DNA from: Shewanella sp. HN-41
GTDB lineage: Bacteria; Pseudomonadota; Gammaproteobacteria; Enterobacterales; Shewanellaceae
NCBI RefSeq assembly: GCF_000217915.1
Contig: NZ_AFOZ01000037.1
Location: 124,001 to 188,000 of the forward strand
Direction of reading: 5' to 3'
Length of the DNA stretch: 64,000 bases
Part shown: in pieces, positions 49,417-60,104 of the stretch
How the letters are laid out: every line of letters begins with the position of its first letter
Numbering within the stretch: the first letter of the stretch is position 1
The notes under the pieces: generated by a model
Seen by the model: the letters and a program-made list of their open reading frames with translations, nothing else
The model's database searches: none
What the model was told of the DNA's origin: nothing
Program-made: the position numbers and the translations under genes

Positions 49417-50373
49417 TTAGCGTAATTCAGCTGGAACAGCAAAAACAGTGTCCTCTTTACGACCTTCAACTTCGGTCACAACACTCGGAGCCAACTTGGC
49501 TATCGCTTGAACTACTTGTTGTACTAATACTTCGGGGGCAGACGCCCCAGCAGTAACAGCTACACGCGTCACATTATTAAACCAGCTTGATTCAACATCA
49601 TCGGCAGTATCAACGAGATATGATTGAGTCCCCGTCTTTAACGCCAGCTCACGCAATCGATTCGAGTTAGAGCTATTCTTTGAACCCACCACAATCAATA
49701 AATCTACATCAGCTGACAAATTACGCACCGCATCTTGGCGGTTTTGAGTCGCATAACAGATATCATCTTTACGTGGACCTTCGATCGAGGGGAAGCGCTT
49801 TTGTAGGGCCGCAATAATATCTAAAGTATCATCAACCGATAGCGTTGTTTGGGTTACAAAGCAAAGATTGTCAGGATTACGAACGACGAGAGTATCAACA
49901 TCAGCTGGGGATTCAATCAGATAAACACCACCGTTAGGGTTATCGTATTGCCCCATTGTCCCTTCTACTTCAGGGTGACCTTCATGGCCAATTAAAATGC
50001 ATTCAATCCCTTTACGGCTCGCTCGGGTGACCTGTAAATGCACTTTAGTGACTAAGGGGCAAGTTGCATCAAAGACCCTTAATCCACGAGTCTTAGCCTC
50101 AGCCCTCACCGCTTGAGAAACTCCATGGGCACTAAAGATGACTATATTATTATCAGGAACTTGGTCTAACTCTTCGACAAAAACAGCGCCGCGGTCTTTA
50201 AGGTTTTGAACCACATAACGGTTATGGACCACTTCATGGCGAACATAAATCGGTGGCGAAAATAACTCGAGCGCACGCTCAACAATGCTAATGGCGCGAT
50301 CCACACCAGCACAAAAGCCGCGAGGATTGGCCAGCATAATATTTAAACTTGGGCTAGTAGGATCGAATTTCAT
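49417..50373 (-). CDS. ispH: 4-hydroxy-3-methylbut-2-enyl diphosphate reductase IspH
   Basis: Iron-sulfur reductase of 318 residues catalysing the last step of the MEP isoprenoid pathway. The three cluster cysteines are visible in [13 protein letters not shown] (about 21), [12 protein letters not shown] (about 105) and [11 protein letters not shown] (about 205), and the catalytic ATTLSVDD region is QTTLSVDD. It is the last gene of the murJ-ribF-ileS-lspA-fkpB-ispH operon, one base after fkpB. Confidence 0.95.
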   Translation of the reverse strand: MKFDPTSPSLNIMLANPRGFCAGVDRAISIVERALELFSPPIYVRHEVVHNRYVVQNLKDRGAVFVEELDQVPDNNIVIFSAHGVSQAVRAEAKTRGLRVFDATCPLVTKVHLQVTRASRKGIECILIGHEGHPEVEGTMGQYDNPNGGVYLIESPADVDTLVVRNPDNLCFVTQTTLSVDDTLDIIAALQKRFPSIEGPRKDDICYATQNRQDAVRNLSADVDLLIVVGSKNSSNSNRLRELALKTGTQSYLVDTADDVESSWFNNVTRVAVTAGASAPEVLVQQVVQAIAKLAPSVVTEVEGRKEDTVFAVPAELR

Positions 50374-50374
50374 C

Positions 50375-50797
50375 TTACAGTACCTTCACCACATCGAGTT
50401 CAAAAGTGACTTTGCGTCCCGCTAAGGGGTGATTGAGATCGACGGTAATCGAATCACCTGCAACCTCACGCACAATCCCAGGGATCTCACTGCCGCCAGG
50501 GCCCGCGAAACTCACGATAACACCAACCTCTAACGCCATATCGGCAGGGAAACGGGTTCTATCCATATAGTGAATCGCATCGGGATTAGACGCTCCAAAC
50601 GCATCGACAGCTTCAAGCGTAAAGCTATGCTTATCGCCTTCATTCAAGGATACAAGCTGCGCCTCGAATGCCGGACTTAAGGTACCATCACCGATGTTTA
50701 AGCGGGCAGGCTTACCAGAGGCTTTAGTGCTGTCGGCGGTCGAACCATCTTCAAGCACAATATTCATATGGCACAATAACGAACGTGTCACAGTCAC
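50375..50797 (-). CDS. fkpB: FKBP-type peptidyl-prolyl isomerase FkpB (SlpA)
   Basis: SlyD/FkpB-type isomerase of 140 residues. The FKBP core [24 protein letters not shown], then [15 protein letters not shown], is interrupted by the IF-domain insertion usual for this group. A GTG start overlaps the lspA stop by one base, with GAGGTG upstream. It is in its conserved place between lspA and ispH. Confidence 0.9.
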   Translation of the reverse strand: MTVTRSLLCHMNIVLEDGSTADSTKASGKPARLNIGDGTLSPAFEAQLVSLNEGDKHSFTLEAVDAFGASNPDAIHYMDRTRFPADMALEVGVIVSFAGPGGSEIPGIVREVAGDSITVDLNHPLAGRKVTFELDVVKVL

Positions 50798-51309
50798 TAC
50801 TTCACCTCTTCGGTTTTATCTTGTTCGGATTTGCTGTTAAAAAACGAATCCCAAATGATCAATACGGCACCGATAAAAATTGCAGAGTCTGCAATATTAA
50901 AGGCAGGATAATGGCTCTTACCCCAATAAAAATCGATAAAGTCCACCACAAAACCGTGCATCAATCGATCGATTAAGTTACCTAGGGCGCCACCAATCAC
51001 TAAGGTATAAGCTAAGTTCAACTTCCATAATGAAGCCGATTGCTTACGCAACCAAAGAGTTAATAAGGAGCTAAAACCCACTGCAATTACAGTAAACAAC
51101 CAACGCTGCCAACCACCGGCTTCACTTAAAAAACTAAAGGCTGCACCATAGTTGCGGACATAAGTAAAATTAAAAAAGGGCAATAACGGCAACGATTCGA
51201 ATAAATCAAAATTGGCTAAGACCCATTGTTTGGATAGTTGATCGGCCAAAAACACCAATACAACTACCCAATACCAACGTAAGCCACTGTCTTTCCAAGT
51301 TAATGGCAT
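50797..51309 (-). CDS. lspA: Lipoprotein signal peptidase LspA
   Basis: Integral membrane aspartic peptidase of 170 residues that removes signal peptides from prolipoproteins. Four membrane segments are visible, and the catalytic aspartates lie in GGALGNLIDRL and FNIADSAIF. It follows ileS by nine bases and overlaps fkpB by one. Confidence 0.94.
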   Translation of the reverse strand: MPLTWKDSGLRWYWVVVLVFLADQLSKQWVLANFDLFESLPLLPFFNFTYVRNYGAAFSFLSEAGGWQRWLFTVIAVGFSSLLTLWLRKQSASLWKLNLAYTLVIGGALGNLIDRLMHGFVVDFIDFYWGKSHYPAFNIADSAIFIGAVLIIWDSFFNSKSEQDKTEEVK

Positions 51310-51318
51310 ACAGATCCT

Positions 51319-54141
51319 TTACGCAAACAGACGAACTTCACCGTCACCTTCAATGTTTGTTACGCAGCGGGTACACAAAGTTGGGTGAGCCTCGATAGTG
51401 CCGACTTCTTCTCTATGATGCCAACAACGCTCACATTTCTCAGCAGTACTTGAAGCAACTACTAATTTTAGTGACGCCAGCTCAGTTTCAACCGCATCAC
51501 TTGTTGCATCCGTTAAAGGCAATACTTTAGCTTCAGAGGTCAATAACACAAATCTTAGTTCATCGCCGATATGGGTTAATTGTTCAGTCAAAGCGGCATC
51601 GGCAAACAAGGTCACTTCAGCTTCTAATGAGCCACCGATACGTTTATCACGGCGAGCTTGTTCAATCACTTTGTTGACTTCGTTGCGCACAGTCAGCAGT
51701 TGCTGCCAATAGTCGTCGCTAAGATCTGTCGCTAAGGTGACCGATTTCAAGCCTTCATACCATTCTTGAGTAAAGACATAGGCATCACGCTCACCAGGCA
51801 ATAGTTGCCATACTTCGTCGGCAGTGAAACTTAGAATTGGTGCAATCCAACGCACCATGGCCTCAGAAATCAAATACAGTGCCGATTGACAGCTACGGCG
51901 GGCATGGCCTTCTTGCTTAGCCGTATATTGGCGATCTTTGATGATATCTAAGTAGAAACTACCCAGTTCAACTGAACAGAACTGCATTAATTTCTGTGTC
52001 ACACTATGGAAGTTATATTGCTCAAAAGCCTCGATAATTTCCTGCTGTAGTGCTGCTGCACGGCGAACAACCCAGCGATCGAGTGCCACCATGTCTTCTA
52101 CGGCAACTAAATCCTTTGCAGGATCAAAACCATTTAAGTTAGCCAATAGGAAACGAGCGGTGTTACGAATACGACGATAAGCATCGGCGCTGCGATTTAA
52201 GATTTCATCGGAAACCGTCATCTCACCGCTATAATCTGTGGCCGCAACCCATAAGCGCAGAATATCGGCGCCTAATTTATTAGTCACAGTTTGTGGTGCA
52301 ATCACGTTGCCGATAGATTTCGACATTTTACGACCTTTACCATCGACGGTAAAACCGTGAGTAAGCACTTGTTTGTATGGGGCTTTGCCATTCATTGCTG
52401 TTGAAATCATCAAAGATGACATAAACCAACCGCGATGTTGGTCACTACCTTCAAGGTATAGATCAACACCATGACCATGAAATTCAGGGCGAGCGGCAAT
52501 AACAGACGCAAATGTAGAACCTGAATCGTACCAAACGTCCAAAGTATCGGTCACTTTACGGTATTGTTCGGCTTCTTCGCCCAGTAATTCGGCAGCGTCG
52601 AGATCCCACCAAGCTTGGATACCTTCCTGCTCAATGCGATTGGCTACACGTGCCATTAACGACACGCTGTCAGGGTGCAACTCTTCAGTTTCTCGATGCA
52701 CAAATAAGGTAATAGGCACGCCCCAAGTACGTTGACGCGAGATACACCAATCAGGGCGATTCTCGACCATCTTCTCGATACGGCTTTGGCCCCAATCAGG
52801 GATCCACTGGGTCTGTTCGATTTCTTTTAATGCCTGCGCTCGCAACCCGTGATTATCCATAGAAATAAACCACTGCGGCGTTGCACGGAAAATAATCGGT
52901 GTCTTATGACGCCAGCAATGTGGATAACTGTGACGATAGGCAACATGGTGTAGCAATGCGCCTTTTTCTTTCAGCAGCGCAACCACATTGTCGTTGGCTT
53001 TAAAGACATGCTGGCCCGCAAAAAATTCAGTATCAGGCTTATAAACACCGTTATCGCCAACGGGGTTTGCCACTTCTAAACCGTATTTTTGACCGACAAC
53101 AAAGTCGTCTTGGCCGTGGCCTGGCGCAGTATGAACAATACCAGTACCCGCATCCGTGGTGACGTGATCGCCTAAAATAGCAGGTACATCAAAGGCTAAG
53201 AATGGGTGATTGAAACGTACCAATTCAAGCGAGGCCCCTTTAACCTTACCTAATACCTTGTGGCTCTCGGCGCCATAACGGCTTAAACAAGCCTCAGCTA
53301 AGACGTCGGCTAAGATCAATGCTTGTGTCACATCATCTTTAACGAATTCAACCAAGCTGTAATCAAGCTCTGGGCTTAAAGATAAGGCACGGTTTGCAGG
53401 CAAAGTCCATGGTGTGGTTGTCCAAATCGCCATAGAGACTGGATGTGAATAATCGCTTATCCCGAACTTAGCGGCAACAGCCTTGCTATCTGTGGCGATA
53501 AAAGCCACATCGATGGCTGGAGAAGTTTTATCTTCGTATTCTACTTCAGCTTCAGCCAATGCAGATCCACAGTCAGTACACCAGTGAACAGGTTTCACCC
53601 CTTTGTGCAAGTGACCGTTTTCAATCACTTTTGACAAAGAGCGCACAATATTAGCTTCGGTTGAAAAATCCATGGTGAGATACGGGTTGTACCAATCACC
53701 GAGCACACCTAGGCGAACGAAGTCTTCACGTTGGCCATTCACTTGCTCAGCCGCGTATTTACGGCATTCCTCACGAAATTCTGCCGCAGAAATTTTTTGG
53801 CCAGGCTTACCGACTTTTTGTTCAACTTTGAGTTCAATTGGTAGACCATGACAATCCCAACCCGGCACATAAGGCGCATCAAAACCTGACATGGTTTTTG
53901 ACTTAACAATGATGTCCTTAAGGATTTTATTTACAGAGTGACCAATATGAATGCTGCCATTCGCATAGGGTGGACCATCATGCAAAATGAAGGGAGTGCG
54001 GCCAATTCGACTATCGCGGATCTGCTGGTACAGACCATCTTTTGTCCAGCGCTCTAACATCTCTGGCTCGCGATTTGCCAAATTACCACGCATCGGAAAC
54101 TCTGTTTCCGGCAAATTCAAAGTAAATTTATAGTCGCTCAT
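51319..54141 (-). CDS. ileS: Isoleucyl-tRNA synthetase
   Basis: Class I aminoacyl-tRNA synthetase of 940 residues. The HIGH motif appears as [16 protein letters not shown] (about 58-73), the KMSKS motif as [10 protein letters not shown] (near 600), and a C-terminal zinc knuckle as [10 protein letters not shown] to CTRCV. The editing domain is present. It lies 32 bases after ribF in the conserved operon. Confidence 0.96.
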   Translation of the reverse strand: MSDYKFTLNLPETEFPMRGNLANREPEMLERWTKDGLYQQIRDSRIGRTPFILHDGPPYANGSIHIGHSVNKILKDIIVKSKTMSGFDAPYVPGWDCHGLPIELKVEQKVGKPGQKISAAEFREECRKYAAEQVNGQREDFVRLGVLGDWYNPYLTMDFSTEANIVRSLSKVIENGHLHKGVKPVHWCTDCGSALAEAEVEYEDKTSPAIDVAFIATDSKAVAAKFGISDYSHPVSMAIWTTTPWTLPANRALSLSPELDYSLVEFVKDDVTQALILADVLAEACLSRYGAESHKVLGKVKGASLELVRFNHPFLAFDVPAILGDHVTTDAGTGIVHTAPGHGQDDFVVGQKYGLEVANPVGDNGVYKPDTEFFAGQHVFKANDNVVALLKEKGALLHHVAYRHSYPHCWRHKTPIIFRATPQWFISMDNHGLRAQALKEIEQTQWIPDWGQSRIEKMVENRPDWCISRQRTWGVPITLFVHRETEELHPDSVSLMARVANRIEQEGIQAWWDLDAAELLGEEAEQYRKVTDTLDVWYDSGSTFASVIAARPEFHGHGVDLYLEGSDQHRGWFMSSLMISTAMNGKAPYKQVLTHGFTVDGKGRKMSKSIGNVIAPQTVTNKLGADILRLWVAATDYSGEMTVSDEILNRSADAYRRIRNTARFLLANLNGFDPAKDLVAVEDMVALDRWVVRRAAALQQEIIEAFEQYNFHSVTQKLMQFCSVELGSFYLDIIKDRQYTAKQEGHARRSCQSALYLISEAMVRWIAPILSFTADEVWQLLPGERDAYVFTQEWYEGLKSVTLATDLSDDYWQQLLTVRNEVNKVIEQARRDKRIGGSLEAEVTLFADAALTEQLTHIGDELRFVLLTSEAKVLPLTDATSDAVETELASLKLVVASSTAEKCERCWHHREEVGTIEAHPTLCTRCVTNIEGDGEVRLFA

Positions 54142-54173
54142 TGATCCTATACCGTTAATTAAACTGATAAATT

Positions 54174-55109
54174 TCAGCCTGCATCATTACCAAATAAAGC
54201 CCTGGCCTCATTTGCATCATTCAAAATCTGTTGTTTTAGCGCATCCAATGAATCGAAGGGTTGTTCATCCCTCAACTTTGCCACCAATTCAACCTCAACA
54301 TGTTTGCCATAAATGTCATCGTCAAAATCAAATAAATGAACTTCGAGCTGACACACTTGACCGTTTACCGTTGGGCGAAAGCCAATATTGGCAACCCCTT
54401 CATAAATGTCACTATCATCCCAATATAACTTAACCGCAAACACCCCACGCACAGGCACAACATTACGTTTAAGTGCAATATTGGCAGTAGGAAAACCTAT
54501 GGTTCTACCAATTTTTTGCCCGTGGGCAACCCGACCACTCAGGGTAAAAGGATGACCTAACAGACGCCGGGCCTGTTCAAGGTTTCCCTTAGCCAATTGC
54601 TCACGCACAGCCGTGGAACTCACCCTTTGTGAGCCAAGCATAAAACTTTGTGTACTGACTACGGTAAAACCATAGCGAGCGCCCGCTTGCATCAGCATTT
54701 CAAAATTGCCTTTACGCCCTTTGCCAAAGCAAAAATCATCGCCGATGACAAGGTATTTCACCCCAAGCTTACGAACCAACAGTTCTTCGATAAAATGCTC
54801 GGCAGGTTGATCGGCAAAAGCGCGATTAAAGTTAACACATACTAACCGCTCGACGCCCAACTCATCGAGCAAAATAACCTTATCTCGCAATAAGCTCAAA
54901 CGGGCGGGAGCATTCTCACCACTGAACAATTCCTGTGGCTGAGGTTCAAACGTCATCAAAGTTGATGGAAGCGATAACTGCTTGGCCTTCTGCACTAAGT
55001 TTGCAATCACTTGTGCATGACCGCGATGGACGCCATCAAAATTACCTATAGTCAAAACACACCCGTGGTGGGATGACAAAATGTTATGTATACCGCGGAT
55101 TAATTCCAT
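54174..55109 (-). CDS. ribF: Bifunctional riboflavin kinase / FAD synthetase RibF
   Basis: Two-domain enzyme of 311 residues that makes FMN and FAD. The N-terminal adenylyltransferase domain begins [13 protein letters not shown] (about 20-32), and the C-terminal kinase domain contains GFPTANIAL and [12 protein letters not shown] start at the ATG at 55109 ([10 protein letters not shown]); the longer frame to 55178 would overlap murJ. It lies 65 bases after murJ. Confidence 0.93.
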   Translation of the reverse strand: MELIRGIHNILSSHHGCVLTIGNFDGVHRGHAQVIANLVQKAKQLSLPSTLMTFEPQPQELFSGENAPARLSLLRDKVILLDELGVERLVCVNFNRAFADQPAEHFIEELLVRKLGVKYLVIGDDFCFGKGRKGNFEMLMQAGARYGFTVVSTQSFMLGSQRVSSTAVREQLAKGNLEQARRLLGHPFTLSGRVAHGQKIGRTIGFPTANIALKRNVVPVRGVFAVKLYWDDSDIYEGVANIGFRPTVNGQVCQLEVHLFDFDDDIYGKHVEVELVAKLRDEQPFDSLDALKQQILNDANEARALFGNDAG

Positions 55110-55174
55110 AACGTTAGACAACTGCCAAGCGCAAATCGGCTGATTATATAACAGCTCGCGATGAGAATCAGCAA

Positions 55175-56733
55175 TCAAACTCCCCGTTTAATAGACCAAG
55201 GACGAATTCCAAGCAAAAGTAGCCCAAGCAGATAGGTCATCGCTCCCATAGAAATCAAACCTATCAAGGCTTTGGTGCGATCGATCAGATGCCACTCTAA
55301 CCATTGTGATTGCGAAGGTAAAAAGTAGTGTAAGACTACCACCATAAGGGCTGTCGAGACCACGGCTTTAACAAAAAACACTATCGTTGGCCGTGAAATT
55401 CGATAAACGCCAGCTAAATGCAGCCCACGGTACAGTAATGTGGCGTTGAGTAAAGCCGACATCGAGGTCGCAATCGCCAACCCAACATAGCCAAAAGGTA
55501 TCGCAAACAACAAGTTGAACCCCATATTAGTGATCATGGCAATAATGCCATAACGAACGGGTGTCTTAGTATCTTGGCGAGAGTAATACCCTGGAGCCAG
55601 AACCTTTATCAACATAAAACTAAGCAAACCGCTGCCATAAGCCATCAAACTATAGGATGCCATTTCAACATCAGTGATTGAAAAAGCACCGCGCATAAAC
55701 AGGACCATTAACATAGGTTTAGCTAATACAATTAACCCCATCATCGCAGGTAATCCAAGCAAGAGGATGGCTTTTATTCCCCAGTCCATCGTCAACCCAA
55801 AACCATCCCCTTCGGCATTAACATGGTTTCGTGATAATGCGGGTAAAATTACGGTTCCGATAGCAATGCCAAACAAGCCTAAGGGAAACTCCAACAAACG
55901 ATCAGAGTAGTACAGCCAACTTATGGAACCTGTCATCAAAAAACTGGCGATAAATGTATCAAACAACAGGTTTATTTGTGAAACCGAGACCCCAAATAAT
56001 GCGGGTATCATCAAGGTTCTAATCTTTACCACACCGGGGTGATGCCAACCCCAAGAAGGTTTAACAAGGGCCTTTTCCCGTAAAAGAAATGGAATTTGGA
56101 ATAGAAACTGGATCAAACCACCACAAAACACCCCCCACGCCAAGGTAATCTCAGGCTGGGCAGACGTCGGTGCAAAAAACATTGCCGCCGTAATAATGGC
56201 CACGTTTAAGAAGACTGGGGTAAATGCCGATACCGCAAAACGTCCACGGGTATTTAAAATCGAGCCCGCCAACGCCGTAAAAGTAATAAACCACAGGTAA
56301 GGAAAGGTAATTTTAAGCACGACGGTTGCAAGTTCAAATTTAGCGCCGTCGGGCTCATTATTCAGCCAAGCGACAAACCAGCCGCCACCAAAAAGTGCAG
56401 ATAAAACAGGTGATGCAATCACACCAACTAAAGTCACTATTGTGACTAACAAACCAAGTGTCCCAGCCACCTTGCTCAGTAACACTCGGGTTTCATCCGA
56501 AGAGTGCTTTTCTTGGTATTCTGTTAAAACTGGAACGAAAGCTTGTGCAAATGCTCCCTCGGCAAACAATCGACGCAAAAAATTTGGAATTTTATTGGCG
56601 AAGAAAAAACGTCCGCACTGGTACCCGCACCCATTAAATTTGCAACAACAACATCTCGGACCAAGCCTAAAACACGAGATATCAATGTCATAGCACTAAC
56701 GATCATGCCAGATTTTAATAATTTTTTACTCAA
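55175..56733 (-). CDS. murJ: Lipid II flippase MurJ (MviN), frameshifted in this sequence
   Basis: MATE-like flippase that moves lipid II across the inner membrane, about 519 residues if restored. The start MSKKLLKSGMIVSAMTLISR is at 56733. After ADVF the frame diverges, and the rest (LRRLFAEGAFAQAFVPVLTEY to the stop at 55175) continues in another frame. The break is a run of six A on the plus strand (56604-56609); seven would give ADVFFFANKIPNFLRR and restore the protein. MurJ is essential in relatives, so a sequencing error is likely. It is first in the ribF-ileS operon. Confidence 0.88.
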
Positions 56734-56911
56734 TCGTCCCCCAGACCTACATCGAATTGATTAGGTGATTCATCTCAAAAAATCGACTCAGGCTCTGTCA
56801 CACCGCGGCAATAGCTGCTAGAATTGCGCCACATATTACACGAGTTGGGTTGAAGATAGCCAAGGCAGGTTGGATTAATTTATCTTTATGATGAATATTC
56901 AATCATAGTCA

Positions 56912-56940
56912 TTGACAAAGTGACTAAATGCAGGCATATT
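56912..56940 (+). promoter_or_regulatory. Probable sigma-70 promoter of rpsT
   Basis: TTGACA at 56912-56917 and CATATT at 56935-56940 are separated by 17 bases. They lie about 45 bases upstream of the rpsT start. Confidence 0.6.
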
Positions 56941-56985
56941 CCTCGGCCTTTAAAAGTATCAAATCCAGTTTTTAGGAGTTGCACC

Positions 56986-57252
56986 TTGGCTAATAGCAAG
57001 TCTGCAAAGAAGCGCGCGCTTCAATCTGAAAAGCGTCGTCAGCATAACGCCAGCCGTCGCTCAATGTTACGTACATACGTTAAAAAAGTAATCGCTGCAA
57101 TTAAAGCAGGCGATCACAAAACAGCAACAGAAGCTTTTGCTGCTGCACAACCAATCGTTGACCGTATGGCGACTAAAGGCCTTATTCACAAGAATAAAGC
57201 TGCCCGTCATAAGGCTCGCTTGAACGCTAAGATCAAAGCAATCGCTGCTTAA
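56986..57252 (+). CDS. rpsT: 30S ribosomal protein S20
   Basis: Ribosomal protein of 88 residues: [20 protein letters not shown] at the start, then a Lys/Ala-rich helical body ending KIKAIAA. It begins with TTG at 56986, with AGGAG seven bases upstream. E. coli rpsT also uses UUG, which makes this unusual start credible and consistent with S20 autoregulation. The open frame extends upstream to 56920 but is not coding there. It is divergent from murJ. Confidence 0.95.
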   Translation: MANSKSAKKRALQSEKRRQHNASRRSMLRTYVKKVIAAIKAGDHKTATEAFAAAQPIVDRMATKGLIHKNKAARHKARLNAKIKAIAA

Positions 57253-57271
57253 TATCTATAGCAAATAGAAA

Positions 57272-57295
57272 AAACCGGCAATTGCCGGTTTTTTT
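57272..57295 (+). terminator. Terminator of rpsT
   Basis: AAACCGGCAATTGCCGGTTT is a perfect palindrome followed by TTTT, 19 bases after the rpsT stop. Confidence 0.92.
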
Positions 57296-57312
57296 ATATC
57301 TGAAAAACACCA

Positions 57313-57609
57313 TTAATGACAATAAATGTTGTTCAGTAGATGGATCATCTCCCGTACCTCATCACTTTTCAGTGAATAAAATACCGTTTGCGCTTCTTTG
57401 CGTGTGGTTACTAAATTATCTTTGCGTAACCAAGCAAGGTGTTGTGATAGTGCCGATTGACTCAAGCCTAATTTTTTATTCATTTCGCCAACACACATCT
57501 CTCCTTCATTCAATAAATAACAAAGGATAAATAGACGGCGTTCGTTTGCGAGTGCCTTTAATAGCACTACGGCATGATCGGCTCGCTCCTGCATCAATTC
57601 AATATTCAT
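57313..57609 (-). CDS. ArsR-family regulator, YgaV/BigR-like
   Basis: Winged helix-turn-helix repressor of 98 residues. The recognition region is MNKKLGLSQSALSQHLAWLRKDNLV. It resembles E. coli YgaV and BigR in the LFILCYLL stretch and in the C-terminal NNIYCH (KNVYCP in YgaV). Cysteines at about 30, 40 and 97 could form a sulfane-sulfur or redox switch, as in that group. No obvious target is adjacent; the divergent M28 peptidase gene starts 136 bases upstream. Confidence 0.8.
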   Translation of the reverse strand: MNIELMQERADHAVVLLKALANERRLFILCYLLNEGEMCVGEMNKKLGLSQSALSQHLAWLRKDNLVTTRKEAQTVFYSLKSDEVREMIHLLNNIYCH

Positions 57610-57744
57610 TACGCACTTTTTCTCCTAAAACTAACCCCTGCGCTAATATAGCGTTGCCTTACAGATATAGTCGGGACATAAAGCACACTTTTTGCTAGAT
57701 TGTTTTTAAAAATGGGACATGCTTAATAAAAATAAAGGAAACCT

Positions 57745-59154
57745 ATGAAACCCTATCAGACAGCACTAATAACTGGCCTTTTAATTAGCGGTTTAGGTGC
57801 TTGCCAAAACCACATTGACAGGACACCTCAGCCAGATGAAGTCACTCAATTAACACAAACTGCATTATCCTCTTCGCTTGGATACGAGATAGTTGAATCC
57901 TTAACCGTTGAAGTTGGCCCAAGATTGGCGGGCAGCCCAAAGGATACTATTGCAGTCAACTGGGCTATGAATAAATTAACGAGTCTTGGATTTGATCGTG
58001 TTTATAAAGAACCTGTGCAAGTTCCAATATGGGAACGTGGTGAAGCTAAAGCGAGAATTATCTCTCCAACGGAGCAACCACTCGTCATCACCGCATTAGG
58101 AGGAAGTGTTGCAACACCCACTGAAGGCATTAAAGCTAAGATTGCACGCTTTGATAGCCTAGAAGCGCTGCAACAGGCAAACCCTGATGAAGTAAGAGAT
58201 AAGATTGCTTTTATTGACCAAAAAACCGAACGGCATATCACGGGTGAAGGTTACGGTAAGAGTGTCGCAGGACGCGCCAAGGGGGCCGTTGCAGCAGCAC
58301 AAAAAGGAGCCGTCGCTATCGTTATTCGCTCCATAGGCACAGATCATGATCGTATGGCCCATACTGGCATGATGCGTTATCAAGATGGCGTGCCAAAAAT
58401 TCCCGCAGCAGCCATGTCAAACCCAGATGCAGATTTAATCGATGCCATATTAAAACGTAATCCCAATGCCGTACTCGAGTTGCATATGTCACCAAAAGAC
58501 TTAGGATTTAACACCTCCTATAATGTGATAGCCGAGGTAACAGGCAGCAGTAAGCCCAGTGAAATCGTCCTTATTGGTGCTCATTTAGACTCATGGGATG
58601 AGGGCACGGGTGCTATTGATGATGGCGCAGGCGTCGCTATCGTCACGGCCGCGGCTAAGCACATTCAAGACCTTAACGTTAAACCCGCCCGTACAATCCG
58701 GGTCGTGTTATATGCCGCAGAAGAAATGGGGCTTATCGGTGGAAAAGCCTATAGCGATACCCATAAAACCGAGTTAGCTCAACACTATATTGCCGCAGAA
58801 TCAGACTTCGGTGCCGGACGGATTTATCAAATCGATACTAAAGTAAATGAAAGTGTCTTTGCTGAGGTCCAAACCGCCATTAGCCCTATGACTGCTAACG
58901 GTGTAACGCTGGGTAATAACCAAGCATCTGGAGGACCTGATGTGTCAATGCTGCCAGCATTAGGTGTGCCAGTTGCATCATTGAGGCAAGATGGTCATGA
59001 TTATTTTGATTATCACCATACCCCAAATGATACCCTAGATAAAATAGATCCTGCTGCACTGGCACAAAATGTCGCAGCCTATGCCCAATTTGCTTATATC
59101 ATGGCAAATTCAAATATAGTGCTAACACCTCTCGTTGCTGAGAGCAAAAAATAA
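57745..59154 (+). CDS. M28-family metallopeptidase lipoprotein
   Basis: Zinc aminopeptidase of 469 residues with a lipobox (GLLISGLGAC) at the N-terminus, so it is membrane-anchored outside the cytoplasm. The M28 core includes GAHLDSWDEGTGAIDDGAG (histidine and aspartate ligands, near 283-301), VVLYAAEEMGLIGG and the C-terminal DYFDYHHTPNDTLDKI with the last histidine ligand. AAGGAA precedes the ATG. Specific substrates are unknown; it probably clips peptides for nutrition. Confidence 0.9.
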   Translation: MKPYQTALITGLLISGLGACQNHIDRTPQPDEVTQLTQTALSSSLGYEIVESLTVEVGPRLAGSPKDTIAVNWAMNKLTSLGFDRVYKEPVQVPIWERGEAKARIISPTEQPLVITALGGSVATPTEGIKAKIARFDSLEALQQANPDEVRDKIAFIDQKTERHITGEGYGKSVAGRAKGAVAAAQKGAVAIVIRSIGTDHDRMAHTGMMRYQDGVPKIPAAAMSNPDADLIDAILKRNPNAVLELHMSPKDLGFNTSYNVIAEVTGSSKPSEIVLIGAHLDSWDEGTGAIDDGAGVAIVTAAAKHIQDLNVKPARTIRVVLYAAEEMGLIGGKAYSDTHKTELAQHYIAAESDFGAGRIYQIDTKVNESVFAEVQTAISPMTANGVTLGNNQASGGPDVSMLPALGVPVASLRQDGHDYFDYHHTPNDTLDKIDPAALAQNVAAYAQFAYIMANSNIVLTPLVAESKK

Positions 59155-59163
59155 TCCCACTAT

Positions 59164-59196
59164 AATAAAAGAGCAGCCTTAAGCTGCTCTTTTATT
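59164..59196. terminator. Bidirectional terminator between the M28 peptidase gene and yaaA
   Basis: AATAAAAGAGCAGC and GCTGCTCTTTTATT form a perfect 14-base-pair stem between convergent stops at 59154 and 59208. Confidence 0.92.
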
Positions 59197-59207
59197 AACC
59201 GCTTATT

Positions 59208-59984
59208 TTATAGCTGTGATTCTCTTAAAAAAGTCGGTTTGTTTGGCTTACTCAATTCTTCACTATAGTAATAACCTGCGGCATCGAATCCTTTTAACCC
59301 TTCAATTGAGTTAATTTGCTGCTTAATAATATAACGGGCCATCATTCCCCTAGCACGTTTAGCAAAAAAACTAATCACCTTATATTGGCCATTCTTCAAA
59401 TCTTTAAAGACTGGTGTAATGAGCTGACCTTCTAACTGCTTCACTTTAATGGCTTTAAAATACTCATTAGAGGCGAGATTAACAATGATGTCGTCACCTT
59501 GCTCTACTATGGCTTGATTAACCGCTTGGGTTAAAATATTGCCCCAAAATTCATAAAGATTCTTTCCCTTTGGATTGGTTAATGAGGTCCCCATTTCTAA
59601 ACGGTAGGGTAAAATCAAATCAAGAGGGCGCAGTAAACCATATAATCCCGATAAAATACGCAATTGAGATTGCGCCCTTTTCAACTCAGGAAACGATAAC
59701 GTATCGGCATCAAAGCCTGTATACACATCGCCTCTAAAAGCAAAAATAGCCTGTTTCGCACTTTCAAGGGTGAAATTCGGTTGCCACTCCCCAAAGCGAG
59801 CGGCATTTAGGCCTGCAATGTTATCACTGACTTTCATCAATGTGGCGATGTCACTTGGCGTTAACCGTCGGCAGACCTGGATCAACTCCTGACTATAGGA
59901 TAAAAAATCGGGGTGAGTATGGACTTGAGTCAGCGGTGGTCGCTCAAAATCTAAGGTTTTCGCCGGCGAAACCAATATCAACAT
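59208..59984 (-). CDS. yaaA: Peroxide stress protein YaaA
   Basis: YaaA/DUF328 protein of 258 residues. It begins [14 protein letters not shown] and contains [15 protein letters not shown] and [18 protein letters not shown], the family hallmarks. E. coli YaaA lowers intracellular iron during peroxide stress and has a helix-hairpin-helix DNA-binding fold. The start at 59984 has GGAG six bases upstream; the longer frame to 60044 is not supported. Confidence 0.93.
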   Translation of the reverse strand: MLILVSPAKTLDFERPPLTQVHTHPDFLSYSQELIQVCRRLTPSDIATLMKVSDNIAGLNAARFGEWQPNFTLESAKQAIFAFRGDVYTGFDADTLSFPELKRAQSQLRILSGLYGLLRPLDLILPYRLEMGTSLTNPKGKNLYEFWGNILTQAVNQAIVEQGDDIIVNLASNEYFKAIKVKQLEGQLITPVFKDLKNGQYKVISFFAKRARGMMARYIIKQQINSIEGLKGFDAAGYYYSEELSKPNKPTFLRESQL

Positions 59985-60035
59985 CAAAAACTCCAACAGA
60001 AAATAATATACATCTATGATACGGAAGAGAGATAA

Positions 60036-60064
60036 AAAAACCACGCATTGACTGCGTGGTTTTT
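60036..60064 (-). terminator. Terminator of the AgcS symporter gene
   Basis: AAAAACCACGCA and TGCGTGGTTTTT form a 12-base-pair stem around a five-base loop, 41 bases after the symporter stop. Confidence 0.88.
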
Positions 60065-60104
60065 CCGATAGTGCTCATCTGTTAAAAACAACTCACGGGT
60101 ACGA

